Origin: Lewinellaceae bacterium
Lineage (GTDB): Bacteria; Bacteroidota; Bacteroidia; Chitinophagales; Saprospiraceae
Length of the DNA: 64,000 nucleotides
Direction of reading: 5' to 3'
Assembly: GCA_016712415.1 (NCBI GenBank)
Contig: JADJRC010000024.1
Location: forward strand, 1-64,000
Positions 34,850-43,605 of the stretch are shown in pieces (the stretch's first letter is position 1; every line of letters starts with the position of its first letter). The notes beneath the pieces are model-generated. The model made no database searches. It saw only the letters and a program-made list of their open reading frames with translations, and was not told where the DNA came from. Made by a program: the position numbers and the translations under genes.

Positions 34850-35215
34850 ATGATTCAGCAAGAATCCCGTTTGAATGTGGCCGATAATTCCGGCGCGAAA
34901 GAAGTACTCTGTATTCGGGTACTGGGCCATACCCGTCAACGTTACGCCGGCATCGGCGACACGATCGTGGTTACGGTAAAAGACGCATCGCCGGGCGGTA
35001 TCAAAAAAGGCACCGTTTCCAAAGCCGTTATCGTTCGCACACGCAAGGAAATCCGCCGCCGCGACGGTTCTTATATCCGTTTCGACGACAATGCCGTGGT
35101 GCTGCTGAATGCTGCCGACGAACCGCGCGGAACGCGCATCTTCGGCCCGGTAGCCCGCGAACTGCGCGATAACAACTATATGCGTATCGTTTCGCTGGCC
35201 CCTGAAGTCCTTTAA
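34850..35215 (+). CDS. rplN: 50S ribosomal protein L14
   Basis: 121 residues, exact family length. MIQQESRLNVADNSGAKEVLCI at the N-terminus and GTRIFGPVARELRDNNYMRIVSLAPEVL at the end (key residues GTRIFGPVARELR). It forms bridge B5/B8 between subunits. Confidence 0.98.
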   Translation: MIQQESRLNVADNSGAKEVLCIRVLGHTRQRYAGIGDTIVVTVKDASPGGIKKGTVSKAVIVRTRKEIRRRDGSYIRFDDNAVVLLNAADEPRGTRIFGPVARELRDNNYMRIVSLAPEVL

Positions 35216-35250
35216 TTCAACCGAAATCAGAATTTAGCACATTTTTCAAA

Positions 35251-35595
35251 ATGGCTGTCAAACATAAAGTAAAACGCTTCGCACCAAAACTCCACATCCG
35301 CAAGGGTGACCAGGTGATGGTGCTCGCCGGCGACGATAAGGGCAAGACCGGACAGGTGCTACAAGTGCTGCCGGGCAAAAACCGCGCAATCGTGGAAGGC
35401 GTCAATATCGTGAAAAAACACGTCAAAGCCACACAGAACGAAGAGGGCGGTATCCAGGAAATGGAGGCCACCATCCACTTGTCTAACCTGGCTGTAGTTG
35501 ATCCCAAAACCGGCGAAGCCACTCGTGTCGGCCGTCGCAACGAAAACGGCGAAAGTGTTCGCTATTCTAAAAAAACGGGAAACATCATTAAGTGA
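35251..35595 (+). CDS. rplX: 50S ribosomal protein L24
   Basis: 114 residues. KLHIRKGDQVMVLAGDDKGKTGQVLQV is the KOW motif (key residues GDDKGKTG), followed by IVEGVNIVKKH. It nucleates 50S assembly at the 5' end of 23S rRNA. Its TGA stop overlaps the ATG of rplE by one base (TGATG), which suggests translational coupling. Confidence 0.97.
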   Translation: MAVKHKVKRFAPKLHIRKGDQVMVLAGDDKGKTGQVLQVLPGKNRAIVEGVNIVKKHVKATQNEEGGIQEMEATIHLSNLAVVDPKTGEATRVGRRNENGESVRYSKKTGNIIK

Positions 35596-36146
35596 TGAAA
35601 TACGTACCGCGTCTTAAAACAAAATATCAGAAAGAAGTTGTGCCTGCTCTCATGGAGCAATTCAACTACACCTCTGTCATGCAAGTGCCGCGCCTGTCCA
35701 AAATCTGCATCAATCAGGGTGTGGGTGATGCGACCGGCGATAAGAAACTGGTCGATAACGCCGTAGTTGAAATGACCACCATTGCGGGTCAGAAGGCTGT
35801 GCCGACCAAAGCGCGCACTTCCGTATCGAACTTTAAACTTCGGGAAGGCATGCCCATCGGTGTGCGGGTAACGCTGCGCGGCGAGCGCATGTACGAGTTC
35901 CTCGACCGACTGATCTCCATCACCCTTCCACGTGTACGCGACTTCCGCGGCGTGAATGACAAATCATTCGACGGACGCGGCAACTACACGATCGGTGTGA
36001 CAGAACAGATCGTATTCCCTGAAATTGACATCGACAAGGTGTCGAAAATACTGGGTATGGATATCACTTTCGTGACGTCTGCCCAAACGGACGCCGAGGC
36101 ATTCGCACTGCTGAAAGAAATCGGTATGCCGTTCGTAAAGCGATAA
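35595..36146 (+). CDS. rplE: 50S ribosomal protein L5
   Basis: 183 residues from the ATG overlapping the rplX stop; a GTG one codon earlier is also possible. LSKICINQGVGDA, the LREGMPIGVRVTLRG loop, LPRVRDFRGV and IVFPEIDIDKV are diagnostic. It binds 5S rRNA and contacts the P-site tRNA. Confidence 0.98.
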   Translation: MKYVPRLKTKYQKEVVPALMEQFNYTSVMQVPRLSKICINQGVGDATGDKKLVDNAVVEMTTIAGQKAVPTKARTSVSNFKLREGMPIGVRVTLRGERMYEFLDRLISITLPRVRDFRGVNDKSFDGRGNYTIGVTEQIVFPEIDIDKVSKILGMDITFVTSAQTDAEAFALLKEIGMPFVKR

Positions 36147-36180
36147 ACAACGTCAATCATTATCAACTCGATAAAGAGAA

Positions 36181-36450
36181 ATGGCAAAAAAATCCGTCAT
36201 AGCCCGTGAGAGAAAGCGCCAGCGCCTGGTGGCCAAATATGCCTCCCTGCGCAAAGCACTCAAAGAACAGGGTGATTACGATGCCCTCGACAAACTGCCG
36301 CGCAATTCCAACCCGATCCGCCTGCACAACCGTTGCCTGCTGACCGGTCGCCCGAAAGGCTACATGCGTAAATTCGGAATCTGCCGTGTGAAGTTCCGCG
36401 AAATGGCTTTGTACGGCAAAATACCGGGTATCACCAAGGCATCCTGGTAA
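36181..36450 (+). CDS. rpsN: 30S ribosomal protein S14, zinc-free type
   Basis: 89 residues, the longer C-minus form: it lacks the paired CxxC zinc ligands of the 61-residue form. Contains NSNPIRLHNRC and KGYMRKFGICRVKFREMA and ends with IPGITKASW, as in family members. Located in the 30S head near S10 and S3. Confidence 0.97.
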   Translation: MAKKSVIARERKRQRLVAKYASLRKALKEQGDYDALDKLPRNSNPIRLHNRCLLTGRPKGYMRKFGICRVKFREMALYGKIPGITKASW

Positions 36451-36539
36451 GCTGACTTCATTGTTCGTACCTATTGCCACTATAGCAGTGGTCGCAGGTT
36501 CGGACAATCAACAATAATAAATTATCAATTATTGATAAA

Positions 36540-36950
36540 ATGCACGTTACTGACCCGATAGCAGACTATTTGACCCGCATCCGCAACGCGCAGATGGCTG
36601 GTCATCGTATCGTCGAAATTCCGTCGTCCAAACTTAAAAAGGCGCTTACGGAAATTCTGTACGATCAGGGTTATATACTCAAATACGCGTTCGAGGAGAA
36701 AACGCCCGAGAACAAGCAGGGGCTGATCAAGATCGCCCTGAAATATGATCCGACCACTAAAAAGCCGGTGATTCGTGAACTCGTGCGTGTAAGCCGCCCG
36801 GGATTGCGCAAGTTCTCCGGAGCGACGGACATCCCGCGTGTTTTTAACGGCCTGGGCACGATGATCGTGTCTACCTCCAGAGGGGTTATGACCGATAAAA
36901 AAGCCCGTGAAATGAATGTAGGCGGAGAATTGCTCTGCTACATTTCCTGA
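36540..36950 (+). CDS. rpsH: 30S ribosomal protein S8
   Basis: 136 residues. TDPIADYLTRIRNAQMAGH at the N-terminus and GLGTMIVSTSRGVMTDKKAREMNVGGELLCYIS at the C-terminus (key: STSRGVMTDKKARE). Central assembly protein. In E. coli it represses the spc operon; no such site was identified here. The 89-bp gap upstream is not otherwise explained. Confidence 0.98.
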   Translation: MHVTDPIADYLTRIRNAQMAGHRIVEIPSSKLKKALTEILYDQGYILKYAFEEKTPENKQGLIKIALKYDPTTKKPVIRELVRVSRPGLRKFSGATDIPRVFNGLGTMIVSTSRGVMTDKKAREMNVGGELLCYIS

Positions 36951-36988
36951 TCAACCAAGCATTCTGAACTTAAGAACTCATTTGCGAT

Positions 36989-37549
36989 ATGTCACGCATT
37001 GGTAAATTGCCGATAAGCATCCCCGGAAAAGTCGAAATTTCGATAGCCTCGGATAACACGGTTACGGTTAAAGGCCCGAAAGGTTCGCTTTCTCAAAAGA
37101 TTGACCCGGATATCCAGGTCAAAATTGAAGACGGCACCCTCACGGTAGCCCGCCCCACCGAGCAGAAACGCCACAAATCGCTGCATGGCCTTTACCGCGC
37201 ACTGATCAACAACATGGTTGTCGGTGTGAACGAGGGGTACACCAAGGAAATGGAGGTGATCGGTGTAGGTTATCGCGTTGAAAACCAGGGTAATATCCTG
37301 ACGCTCACGATCGGTTTTTCCCACCCGGTTATGTTTGCCATACCGCCGGAAATCAAGTTGACGACGGCCATGGAAAAAGGTTCGCCGCCACTCATCCGCC
37401 TCGAAGGTATCGACAAGGAACTGATTGGTCAGGTATGCGCAAAAATTCGCTCGTTCCGCAAACCCGAGCCTTACAAAGGAAAGGGTATCATGTTCAAGGG
37501 TGAGCAAATCCGCCGCAAAGCAGGCAAAACCGCCGGTTCCAAGAAATAA
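36989..37549 (+). CDS. rplF: 50S ribosomal protein L6
   Basis: 186 residues. SRIGKLPISIPGKVEI start, two repeated L6 folds, and the signature RKPEPYKGKGIMFKGE near the end. It sits near the GTPase-associated region. 59 bp before rplR. Confidence 0.97.
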   Translation: MSRIGKLPISIPGKVEISIASDNTVTVKGPKGSLSQKIDPDIQVKIEDGTLTVARPTEQKRHKSLHGLYRALINNMVVGVNEGYTKEMEVIGVGYRVENQGNILTLTIGFSHPVMFAIPPEIKLTTAMEKGSPPLIRLEGIDKELIGQVCAKIRSFRKPEPYKGKGIMFKGEQIRRKAGKTAGSKK

Positions 37550-37608
37550 TAAAACATCAATGCTTTTCCGGTCGGAAATCGGGATCGCCTAAATTGATAC
37601 ACCATACA

Positions 37609-37953
37609 ATGAAACTATCAACACAGCAAAGCCGCCGTCGCATTCACCTGCGTATTCGCAAGAAGGTGAACGGAACAACAGAACGCCCGCGTCTTAGCGT
37701 CTACCGCTCCAATAAAGAGATTTATTGCCAGCTGATCGACGACACGAAAGGACACACAATTGCCGCCGCAGGCTCCCTGGGCCTCACGTCGGGCAATAAA
37801 ACCGAACGGGCAGCAGAGGTGGGCAAGATGATCGCTGAAAAAGCAAAAGCCGCCGGTATTCAAAATATCGTTTTTGACCGCGGCGGATACCGCTATCACG
37901 GCCGGGTAAAAGCCCTTGCCGACGGCATTCGCGAAGCAGGTTTGCAGTTTTAA
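37609..37953 (+). CDS. rplR: 50S ribosomal protein L18
   Basis: 114 residues from the ATG giving MKLSTQQSRRRIHLRIRKKV; a TTG 15 bp upstream is unlikely. TERPRLSVYRSNKEIYCQLIDD and the C-terminal FDRGGYRYHGRVKALADGIREAGL are L18 hallmarks. It binds 5S rRNA with L5. Confidence 0.97.
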   Translation: MKLSTQQSRRRIHLRIRKKVNGTTERPRLSVYRSNKEIYCQLIDDTKGHTIAAAGSLGLTSGNKTERAAEVGKMIAEKAKAAGIQNIVFDRGGYRYHGRVKALADGIREAGLQF

Positions 37954-37990
37954 TTTTGATTACAATTCTCACATTAGCACATAAAACAAA

Positions 37991-38515
37991 ATGGCTAAGC
38001 AAGAAAGAGATAGAGATAACCGCACCTCCGATGAGTCGGGTCTCAAGGAAAAACTCGTGTCGCTCAATCGCGTGGCGAAAGTTACCAAAGGCGGCCGTAC
38101 GTTCAGCTTCGCTGCTGTAGTCGTTGTCGGCGACGGCAAGGGCCAGGTTGGCCAGGGCCTCGGTAAAGCACGCGAGGTGTCGGAAGCAATTGCCAAAGCG
38201 GTCAATGATGCAGAAAAGAACCTCATCAAGGTTCCGATCCTCCACGGCACGATCCCGCACGAGGCGCACGGCAAGTTCGACGCCGGTCGCGTGTTGATCA
38301 AGCCGGCTGCTCCCGGTACAGGTGTAATTGCCGGTGGCGCTATGCGCGCTGTGCTTGAAATGGCAGGCGTTCACGACGTATTGGCAAAATCGCAGGGATC
38401 TTCCAACCCGCACAACGTGGTCAAAGCCACACTCGCTGCCCTGGCCAGCCTGCGCAGTCCGGTGGAAGTAGCCCGCCAACGCGGTATTTCGCTGGAAAAA
38501 CTCTTCAACGGCTAA
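37991..38515 (+). CDS. rpsE: 30S ribosomal protein S5
   Basis: 174 residues. LKEKLVSLNRVAKVTKGGRTFSF begins the double-stranded RNA-binding fold (key VAKVTKGGR). GKGQVGQGLGKAREV and LEMAGVHDVLAKSQGSSNPHNVVKAT follow. It affects translational fidelity. 14 bp before rpmD. Confidence 0.98.
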   Translation: MAKQERDRDNRTSDESGLKEKLVSLNRVAKVTKGGRTFSFAAVVVVGDGKGQVGQGLGKAREVSEAIAKAVNDAEKNLIKVPILHGTIPHEAHGKFDAGRVLIKPAAPGTGVIAGGAMRAVLEMAGVHDVLAKSQGSSNPHNVVKATLAALASLRSPVEVARQRGISLEKLFNG

Positions 38516-38529
38516 AACCCGATATTGCA

Positions 38530-38709
38530 ATGAGCAAGGTAAAAATTACGCTGGTAAAAAGCCCCATCGACAAAACCAAACGTCAGAAAGCAACGCTGGT
38601 CGCGTTGGGTTTCCGCAAGGTAAACCAGACGGTCGAACACGCCGCAACGCCCCAGATTCAGGGCATGCTGCGGGTGGTACAACACCTCGTTCAGGTTGAA
38701 AACGCCTGA
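38530..38709 (+). CDS. rpmD: 50S ribosomal protein L30
   Basis: 59 residues, typical for this short protein. It reads MSKVKITLVKSPIDKTKRQK, then LGFRKVNQTVEH and GMLRVVQHLVQVE. Exactly placed between rpsE and rplO as in other bacteria. Confidence 0.96.
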   Translation: MSKVKITLVKSPIDKTKRQKATLVALGFRKVNQTVEHAATPQIQGMLRVVQHLVQVENA

Positions 38710-38791
38710 ACCTGAAATTCAAAATTGAAATTCAACCAAAAACCTGTCGGCAATACATTCCAGCAGGTTTTCATATCGAATAAGAACAACG

Positions 38792-39238
38792 ATGGAACTC
38801 TCTAATCTTCGTCCGGCACAAGGTTCTGTAAAAACGCGGAAGCGCATTGGTCGCGGCACAGGTTCGGGTCGCGGCGGAACGTCCACACGGGGCCACAAAG
38901 GCGACAAGGCGCGCAGCGGTTCGAAAGAAAAGCGCCACTTTGAAGGTGGCCAAACGCCTATGCAGCGCCGCCTGCCCAAGCGCGGTTTCCAAAACATCAA
39001 CCGCGTTGAGTACATTCCGCTCAACCTGGGCAAACTGGAAGAACTGGTGAAGAAAACCGGTAACAATACGCTGGATGTCGAAGCGCTGGTTGCCGCAGGT
39101 GTGGCAAAAGCCAGCGAAAAGATCAAGGTGCTGGGCAACGGCAAACTGACTTCGAAAGTGAGCATCAAAGTACACGCTATTTCGGCCTCTGCCAAATCTG
39201 CTGTGGAAGCAGCCGGCGGAAGCGTTGAACTCGTTTAA
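38792..39238 (+). CDS. rplO: 50S ribosomal protein L15
   Basis: 148 residues. Gly-rich N-terminus with RIGRGTGSGRGGTSTRGHKG and FEGGQTPMQRRLPKRGF, then the C-terminal globular domain ending SVELV. Late assembly protein. 14 bp before secY, as usual. Confidence 0.98.
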   Translation: MELSNLRPAQGSVKTRKRIGRGTGSGRGGTSTRGHKGDKARSGSKEKRHFEGGQTPMQRRLPKRGFQNINRVEYIPLNLGKLEELVKKTGNNTLDVEALVAAGVAKASEKIKVLGNGKLTSKVSIKVHAISASAKSAVEAAGGSVELV

Positions 39239-39252
39239 ATTCTACTTCGTAA

Positions 39253-40617
39253 ATGAAACTGTTTACGGTTATCAAAAATATCTGGAGCATTAAGGAACTC
39301 CGCCAGCGCATCCTGTTCACGCTTGCGCTGTTGCTTATTTATCGCGTGGGTACGTTCGTAGTGCTTCCGGGTGTGGTACCTGCCGCCCTTGAAAAAAGTG
39401 CGCAGAATCGCAATGCAAACGACCTGCTCGGCCTGATCAATATTTTTACAGGCGGTGCATTCGACAACGCGGCTATTTTCGCCCTTGGCGTAATGCCGTA
39501 TATCACGGCTTCTATTATTGTTCAGCTGCTCGGCTTTGCTGTGCCCTATTTCCAGCGCCTGCAAACCAAAGAAGGCGAAAGCGGCCGCAAACGCCTCAAC
39601 CAGATCACCCGTATCCTTACCGTGGCGATCACCCTGGTTCAGGGCGGCGGCTACCTTCAACTTATTCGCAGCATCCCCGGAGCCGTTTCGCCCGAAATAC
39701 CCGACAGCCTTTTCTGGTTTACCAATATCATCATCCTGACTGCCGGAACGATATTCTGTATGTGGCTTGGCGAACGCATCACCGACAAGGGCATCGGCAA
39801 CGGTGTCTCGCTGATCATCCAGGCGGGCATTATCGCCCGGCTTCCCCAGGCTTTTGTGTTCGAATTCCAAAACCTGTTTGGCGACAACCGGCCCTTGCTG
39901 TTCCTGCTTGAACTCGCATTTTTCTTTGTCATCGTCCTGGCGACGATACTGGTGATACAGGGCGTACGCAGAATTCCCATACAGTTTGCCAAGCGAATGG
40001 TCGGGCGATCCGGGACTTCCCTGCCGACTGCCGGCGCCCGCGATTACCTGCCGCTGAAAGTAAACTCTGCCGGCGTTATGCCGATCATCTTTGCGCAGGC
40101 ACTGATGTTCCTGCCGGCAACAGTAATTCAATACGTATCGGGCAGCCAGGTAGATACCGGCCGCGTACACATGTTCAGCGACATCTACTCGATGGGCTAT
40201 AACATCGCGTTTTTCCTGCTGATCGTGATCTTCACCTATGTATATACGGCACTGATGATCAACCCGACCAACTACGCCGAATACCTGAAACGCAGCAACG
40301 CCTTTATCCCGGGCGTGAAACCCGGAGAAGCCACGTCGGAATATATCGACAATATCATGACGCGGATCACGCTCCCGGGCGCCGTATTCCTCGGCCTGAT
40401 CGGTATTTTGCCCTCTATTGCAGCCACATTGGGCGTCAACCAACAATTTGCACTTTTCTTTGGCGGTACTACCCTGCTTATCATGGTTGGTGTTGCCCTC
40501 GATACACTCCAGGTCATTGAAAGTTACCTGCTCACGCAGAAATACGATGGCCTGATTAAATCCGGTCGGATACAGGGACGCGCTTCATCGGGCGTTCAGA
40601 TAGGCCAACCGCAATAA
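39253..40617 (+). CDS. secY: Preprotein translocase subunit SecY
   Basis: 454 residues with ten membrane helices. The N-terminal ELRQRILFTLALLLIYRVGTFVVLPGV, ALGVMPYITASIIVQLL, and the cytoplasmic loop with PTNYAEYLKRSNAFIPGVKPGE (key NAFIPGVKPG) identify SecY. It forms the SecYEG channel for export and insertion in the inner membrane. It ends one base before map. Confidence 0.98.
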   Translation: MKLFTVIKNIWSIKELRQRILFTLALLLIYRVGTFVVLPGVVPAALEKSAQNRNANDLLGLINIFTGGAFDNAAIFALGVMPYITASIIVQLLGFAVPYFQRLQTKEGESGRKRLNQITRILTVAITLVQGGGYLQLIRSIPGAVSPEIPDSLFWFTNIIILTAGTIFCMWLGERITDKGIGNGVSLIIQAGIIARLPQAFVFEFQNLFGDNRPLLFLLELAFFFVIVLATILVIQGVRRIPIQFAKRMVGRSGTSLPTAGARDYLPLKVNSAGVMPIIFAQALMFLPATVIQYVSGSQVDTGRVHMFSDIYSMGYNIAFFLLIVIFTYVYTALMINPTNYAEYLKRSNAFIPGVKPGEATSEYIDNIMTRITLPGAVFLGLIGILPSIAATLGVNQQFALFFGGTTLLIMVGVALDTLQVIESYLLTQKYDGLIKSGRIQGRASSGVQIGQPQ

Positions 40618-40618
40618 A

Positions 40619-41476
40619 ATGACAGGACTTTTTGCGAGCGGACAGGAAGGCAAACGAATCTTCCACAAGACAAACGACGAGATCGAGTTGATCCGCGAAG
40701 CTAACCTGTTGGTATCAAAAACGTTGGGATTGGTCGGTAGCATGCTGAAGCCTGGTGTTACAGGAAAAGTTATCGACAAGGCCGCAGAAGAATTTATCCG
40801 CGACCATAAAGGACGCCCTGCTTTTAAAGGCTACGGTCCCGAACATAATCCTTTTCCCAGCTCGCTTTGTGTGTCGTACAACGATATTGTGGTACACGGC
40901 ATACCGGGCGACCGCGAATTCAAGGAAACCGATGTCGTATCGGTGGATTGCGGCGTCGAACTGGAAGGCTATTTCGGCGATGCTGCTTTTACGTTCGCTT
41001 TTGCAGGGGTAGATGAAATGACGATGGACCTGCTGCGTGTGACGTACACTTCCTTATATAAGGGAATTGAACAGGCGGTACACGGCAAACGGATCGGCGA
41101 TATTTCGTTTGCCATCCAGGACTACTGCGAACGCCAGCATGCTTACGGCGTAGTGCGTGATCTGGTAGGGCACGGCGTCGGGCGCTCCTTACACGAAGAC
41201 CCGGAAGTGCCCAACTACGGCAAACGCGGCAAAGGCCCTTTAATGATGGAAGGACTGGTGATTGCCATAGAGCCGATGATCAACCTGGGTGTGCGGGAGG
41301 TGTATCAGGACAGCGATGGATGGACCATCCATACGAAAGACCGGAAGCCCAGCGCACACTACGAACACTCGGTTGCGGTCAAAAAAGGGAAGGCTGATAT
41401 CTTGTCGACACATGAGTTTGTTTTGGATTCAGTAAAAAATAACAATTCTTTGCAGGAAGTTTCCCTAAAAAGTTAG
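40619..41476 (+). CDS. map: Type I methionine aminopeptidase
   Basis: 285 residues. Metal ligands are visible: Asp in VSVDCGVEL, Asp in GDAAFTFAF, His in VGHGVGRSLHE, Glu in IAIEPMIN and Glu in HYEHSVAV. It removes the initiator Met from nascent proteins. The secY-map-infA order is common in Bacteroidota and Gram-positives. The C-terminal 30 residues (HEFVLDSVKNN) are slightly longer than usual. Confidence 0.97.
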   Translation: MTGLFASGQEGKRIFHKTNDEIELIREANLLVSKTLGLVGSMLKPGVTGKVIDKAAEEFIRDHKGRPAFKGYGPEHNPFPSSLCVSYNDIVVHGIPGDREFKETDVVSVDCGVELEGYFGDAAFTFAFAGVDEMTMDLLRVTYTSLYKGIEQAVHGKRIGDISFAIQDYCERQHAYGVVRDLVGHGVGRSLHEDPEVPNYGKRGKGPLMMEGLVIAIEPMINLGVREVYQDSDGWTIHTKDRKPSAHYEHSVAVKKGKADILSTHEFVLDSVKNNNSLQEVSLKS

Positions 41477-41509
41477 ACCTTTGCACCCCGAAATTCACAA
41501 GCGCTTTTT

Positions 41510-41728
41510 ATGGCAAAAGACGATATAATTAAACAAGACGGCGAAGTATCGGAGGCTTTATCCAACGCTAACTTCAAGGTTCGTCTGGAAAACGGACACG
41601 TTATTCTGGCTACAATTTCCGGAAAAATGCGGATGCACTATATCCGGATTTTGCCTGGAGATAAGGTGTCTGTGGAGATGTCGCCGTATGACCTGACACG
41701 TGGAAGAATAATTTATCGATACAAATAG
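41510..41728 (+). CDS. infA: Translation initiation factor IF-1
   Basis: 72 residues, exact family length. GEVSEALSNANFKVRLENGHVILATISGKMRMHYIRI (key ANFKVRLENGH and GKMRMHYIRI), DKVSVEMSPYDLTRGRI and terminal RYK. S1-like OB-fold that occupies the A site during initiation. A GACCTTTGCACCC element about 30 bp upstream (one mismatch from TAnnTTTG) may give extra transcription. Confidence 0.98.
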   Translation: MAKDDIIKQDGEVSEALSNANFKVRLENGHVILATISGKMRMHYIRILPGDKVSVEMSPYDLTRGRIIYRYK

Positions 41729-41784
41729 CCCTGAAAATCAACGCATTAGATTGAATTTTTGCAAACTGAATAATACGAACTGTC

Positions 41785-41901
41785 ATGAAAGTCAGACCGT
41801 CCATCAAAAAGCGTTCCGTTGATTGCAAAATTGTGCGCCGCAAAGGCAAACTCTATGTGATCAACAAGAAAAACCCGAAGTTCAAACAACGTCAAGGATA
41901 A
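41785..41901 (+). CDS. rpmJ: 50S ribosomal protein L36, zinc-free variant
   Basis: 38 residues. It begins MKVRPSIKKRSVDCKIVRRKG and ends NPKFKQRQG (only short ends quoted as diagnostic). Of the four zinc ligands of the classical form (Cys11, Cys14, Cys27, His32), only Cys14 remains; the others are Ser, Asn and Lys. This is the non-zinc version usual in Bacteroidota. 23 bp before rpsM. Confidence 0.96.
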   Translation: MKVRPSIKKRSVDCKIVRRKGKLYVINKKNPKFKQRQG

Positions 41902-41924
41902 CATCCAAACTTAATATTCATACT

Positions 41925-42302
41925 ATGGCACGTATTGCTGGTGTAGATCTTCCCCGGAATAAAAGAGGGGTTATTGGCCTGACCTATATCTATGGTATCG
42001 GTCCTTCTACGTCGAAAGCCATCCTGGAGAAGGCGGGTATCGAAGAAAATACCAAAGTCGAAAACTGGACGGACGACAACATCAAGTCTATCTCCATGAT
42101 TATCGCAGAGGAGTACAAGACAGAAGGTCAGCTCCGCTCGGAGGTGCAGATGAATATCAAGCGCCTCATGGATATTGGATGTTATCGCGGCCTGCGCCAC
42201 CGTAAAGGGCTTCCCCTTCGCGGACAGCGCACCCGTACCAACGCCCGTACCCGTAAAGGCAAACGTAAAACGGTTGCCAACAAGAAAAAAGCAACGAAAT
42301 AA
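41925..42302 (+). CDS. rpsM: 30S ribosomal protein S13
   Basis: 125 residues from the ATG giving MARIAGVDLPRNKRGVIGL; an upstream extension of the frame overlaps rpmJ and is not used. GCYRGLRHRKGLPLRGQRTRTNARTRKG (key RHRKGLPLRGQRT) ends with a basic tail that contacts the P-site tRNA. 107 bp before rpsK. Confidence 0.98.
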   Translation: MARIAGVDLPRNKRGVIGLTYIYGIGPSTSKAILEKAGIEENTKVENWTDDNIKSISMIIAEEYKTEGQLRSEVQMNIKRLMDIGCYRGLRHRKGLPLRGQRTRTNARTRKGKRKTVANKKKATK

Positions 42303-42409
42303 AATTAGTTTGAAGTTTGAGGCCTGGAGCCTGATGTTGGTGCAGGGTACAATACACTGCCCATTTCATACTCCGGACTACGAACTGCGAACTCCAAACT
42401 TTATCATAA

Positions 42410-42802
42410 ATGGCAAAAGGAGCTGCAAAAAAAGTTGTCAAGCGCAAAGTGAAAATCACGCCGGAAGGAATCGTTTTCATCCAGGCGAGCTTCAACAACA
42501 TTATTATCTCCATCACGAACAAGCAGGGTGAAGTAGTATCGTGGGCATCTGCCGGCAAGGCAGGATTTCGCGGTTCCAAAAAGAACACGCCCTATGCTGC
42601 CCAGGTAGCTGCCAATGACGCTGCCAAAACGGCGTTCGATGCAGGTATTCGTACTGCGGAGGTCTTTGTAAAAGGACCCGGCTCTGGCCGCGAGGCAGCA
42701 ATTCGCGCCATCGACCAGTCCGGTATCAAGGTAATGGTCATCAACGACGTTACGCCGATGCCCCACAACGGATGCCGCCCTCCCAAACGCCGCAGGGTTT
42801 AA
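42410..42802 (+). CDS. rpsK: 30S ribosomal protein S11
   Basis: 130 residues. ASFNNIIISITNKQGEVVSWASAGKAGFRGSKK (key FNNIIISITN, WASAG), KGPGSGREAAIRAI and the C-terminal NDVTPMPHNGCRPPKRRRV. Part of the platform near the Shine-Dalgarno helix site. Confidence 0.98.
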   Translation: MAKGAAKKVVKRKVKITPEGIVFIQASFNNIIISITNKQGEVVSWASAGKAGFRGSKKNTPYAAQVAANDAAKTAFDAGIRTAEVFVKGPGSGREAAIRAIDQSGIKVMVINDVTPMPHNGCRPPKRRRV

Positions 42803-42852
42803 GAGCAGGCTGTTCTTCAACCAACATTACTCATTGATCATATTCCAATACA

Positions 42853-43467
42853 ATGGCTCGTTATACAGGACCAACTACCAAGAAAGCACGCTCGTTCGGC
42901 GAACCCATCTTCGGGGTGGATAAATACTTTGAGCGCCGTAAATACCCGCCCGGCCAGCACGGCCTGACGCGTAAAAAGAAACAGGCCTCGAACTATTCGC
43001 TGCAGTTGACGGAGAAACAGAAGGCTAAGTACACTTATGGTGTGCTGGAGCGTCAGTTCCGCAAGACGTTCAACAGCGCTACCCGTCGCCATGGCGTTAC
43101 CGGTGAGATTCTGCTTCAATTGCTGGAGGCTCGCCTGGATAACACGGTGTACCGGCTCGGCATTTCCCCGACCCGTCGTGGCGCCCGTCAGTTGGTAGGA
43201 CACCGCCACATCACGGTCAACGGCTCCATCGTAAATATTCCTTCCTATTCCCTCAAACCGGGCGACGTCATCGCTGTGCGTGGCAAATCCAAAGGTCTTG
43301 AAATGGTCACCATGCATGCCGGTTCCAAAACGAACAACGTACGGCAGTTTGGATGGCTCGAATGGAACCCGGACAGTATGCAGGGCAAGTTCCTGGCATA
43401 TCCGCAACGCGACCAGATACCGGAGAGAATAAATGAACAGTTGATCGTCGAGTTATACTCGAAATAA
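42853..43467 (+). CDS. rpsD: 30S ribosomal protein S4, zinc-free type
   Basis: 204 residues. MARYTGPTTKKARSFG start without the N-terminal zinc cysteines. The S4 RNA-binding domain has LDNTVYRLGISPTRRGARQLVGHRHI (key VYRLG, ARQLVGH) and ends LIVELYSK. It initiates 30S assembly. An imperfect 11-bp hairpin follows before rpoA. Confidence 0.98.
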   Translation: MARYTGPTTKKARSFGEPIFGVDKYFERRKYPPGQHGLTRKKKQASNYSLQLTEKQKAKYTYGVLERQFRKTFNSATRRHGVTGEILLQLLEARLDNTVYRLGISPTRRGARQLVGHRHITVNGSIVNIPSYSLKPGDVIAVRGKSKGLEMVTMHAGSKTNNVRQFGWLEWNPDSMQGKFLAYPQRDQIPERINEQLIVELYSK

Positions 43468-43484
43468 GATATACAGAACGAAAA

Positions 43485-43512
43485 GGTTGACGCTCGAAAT
43501 GGAGTGTCAACC
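43485..43512 (+). terminator. Attenuator-like hairpin between rpsD and rpoA
   Basis: Stem GGTTGACGCTC / GAGTGTCAACC (one G-T wobble), 6-nt loop, followed by ATTTTCGCG; no long U-run. It probably gives partial termination or RNA processing, since rpoA lies 93 bp downstream. Confidence 0.55.
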
Positions 43513-43605
43513 ATTTTCGCGTTTAAGCGTTTCAATCCCGGTCTTTCCTTCCGCCCTCAAAAACATTGATTTCCCATCCTTTTCAAATTAGGAGCGTTCT
43601 ACAAT

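Noticed and set aside
39235..40446. 403-codon minus-strand frame inside secY
   Set aside because: Antisense shadow of a certain gene; charged and repetitive with no signature.
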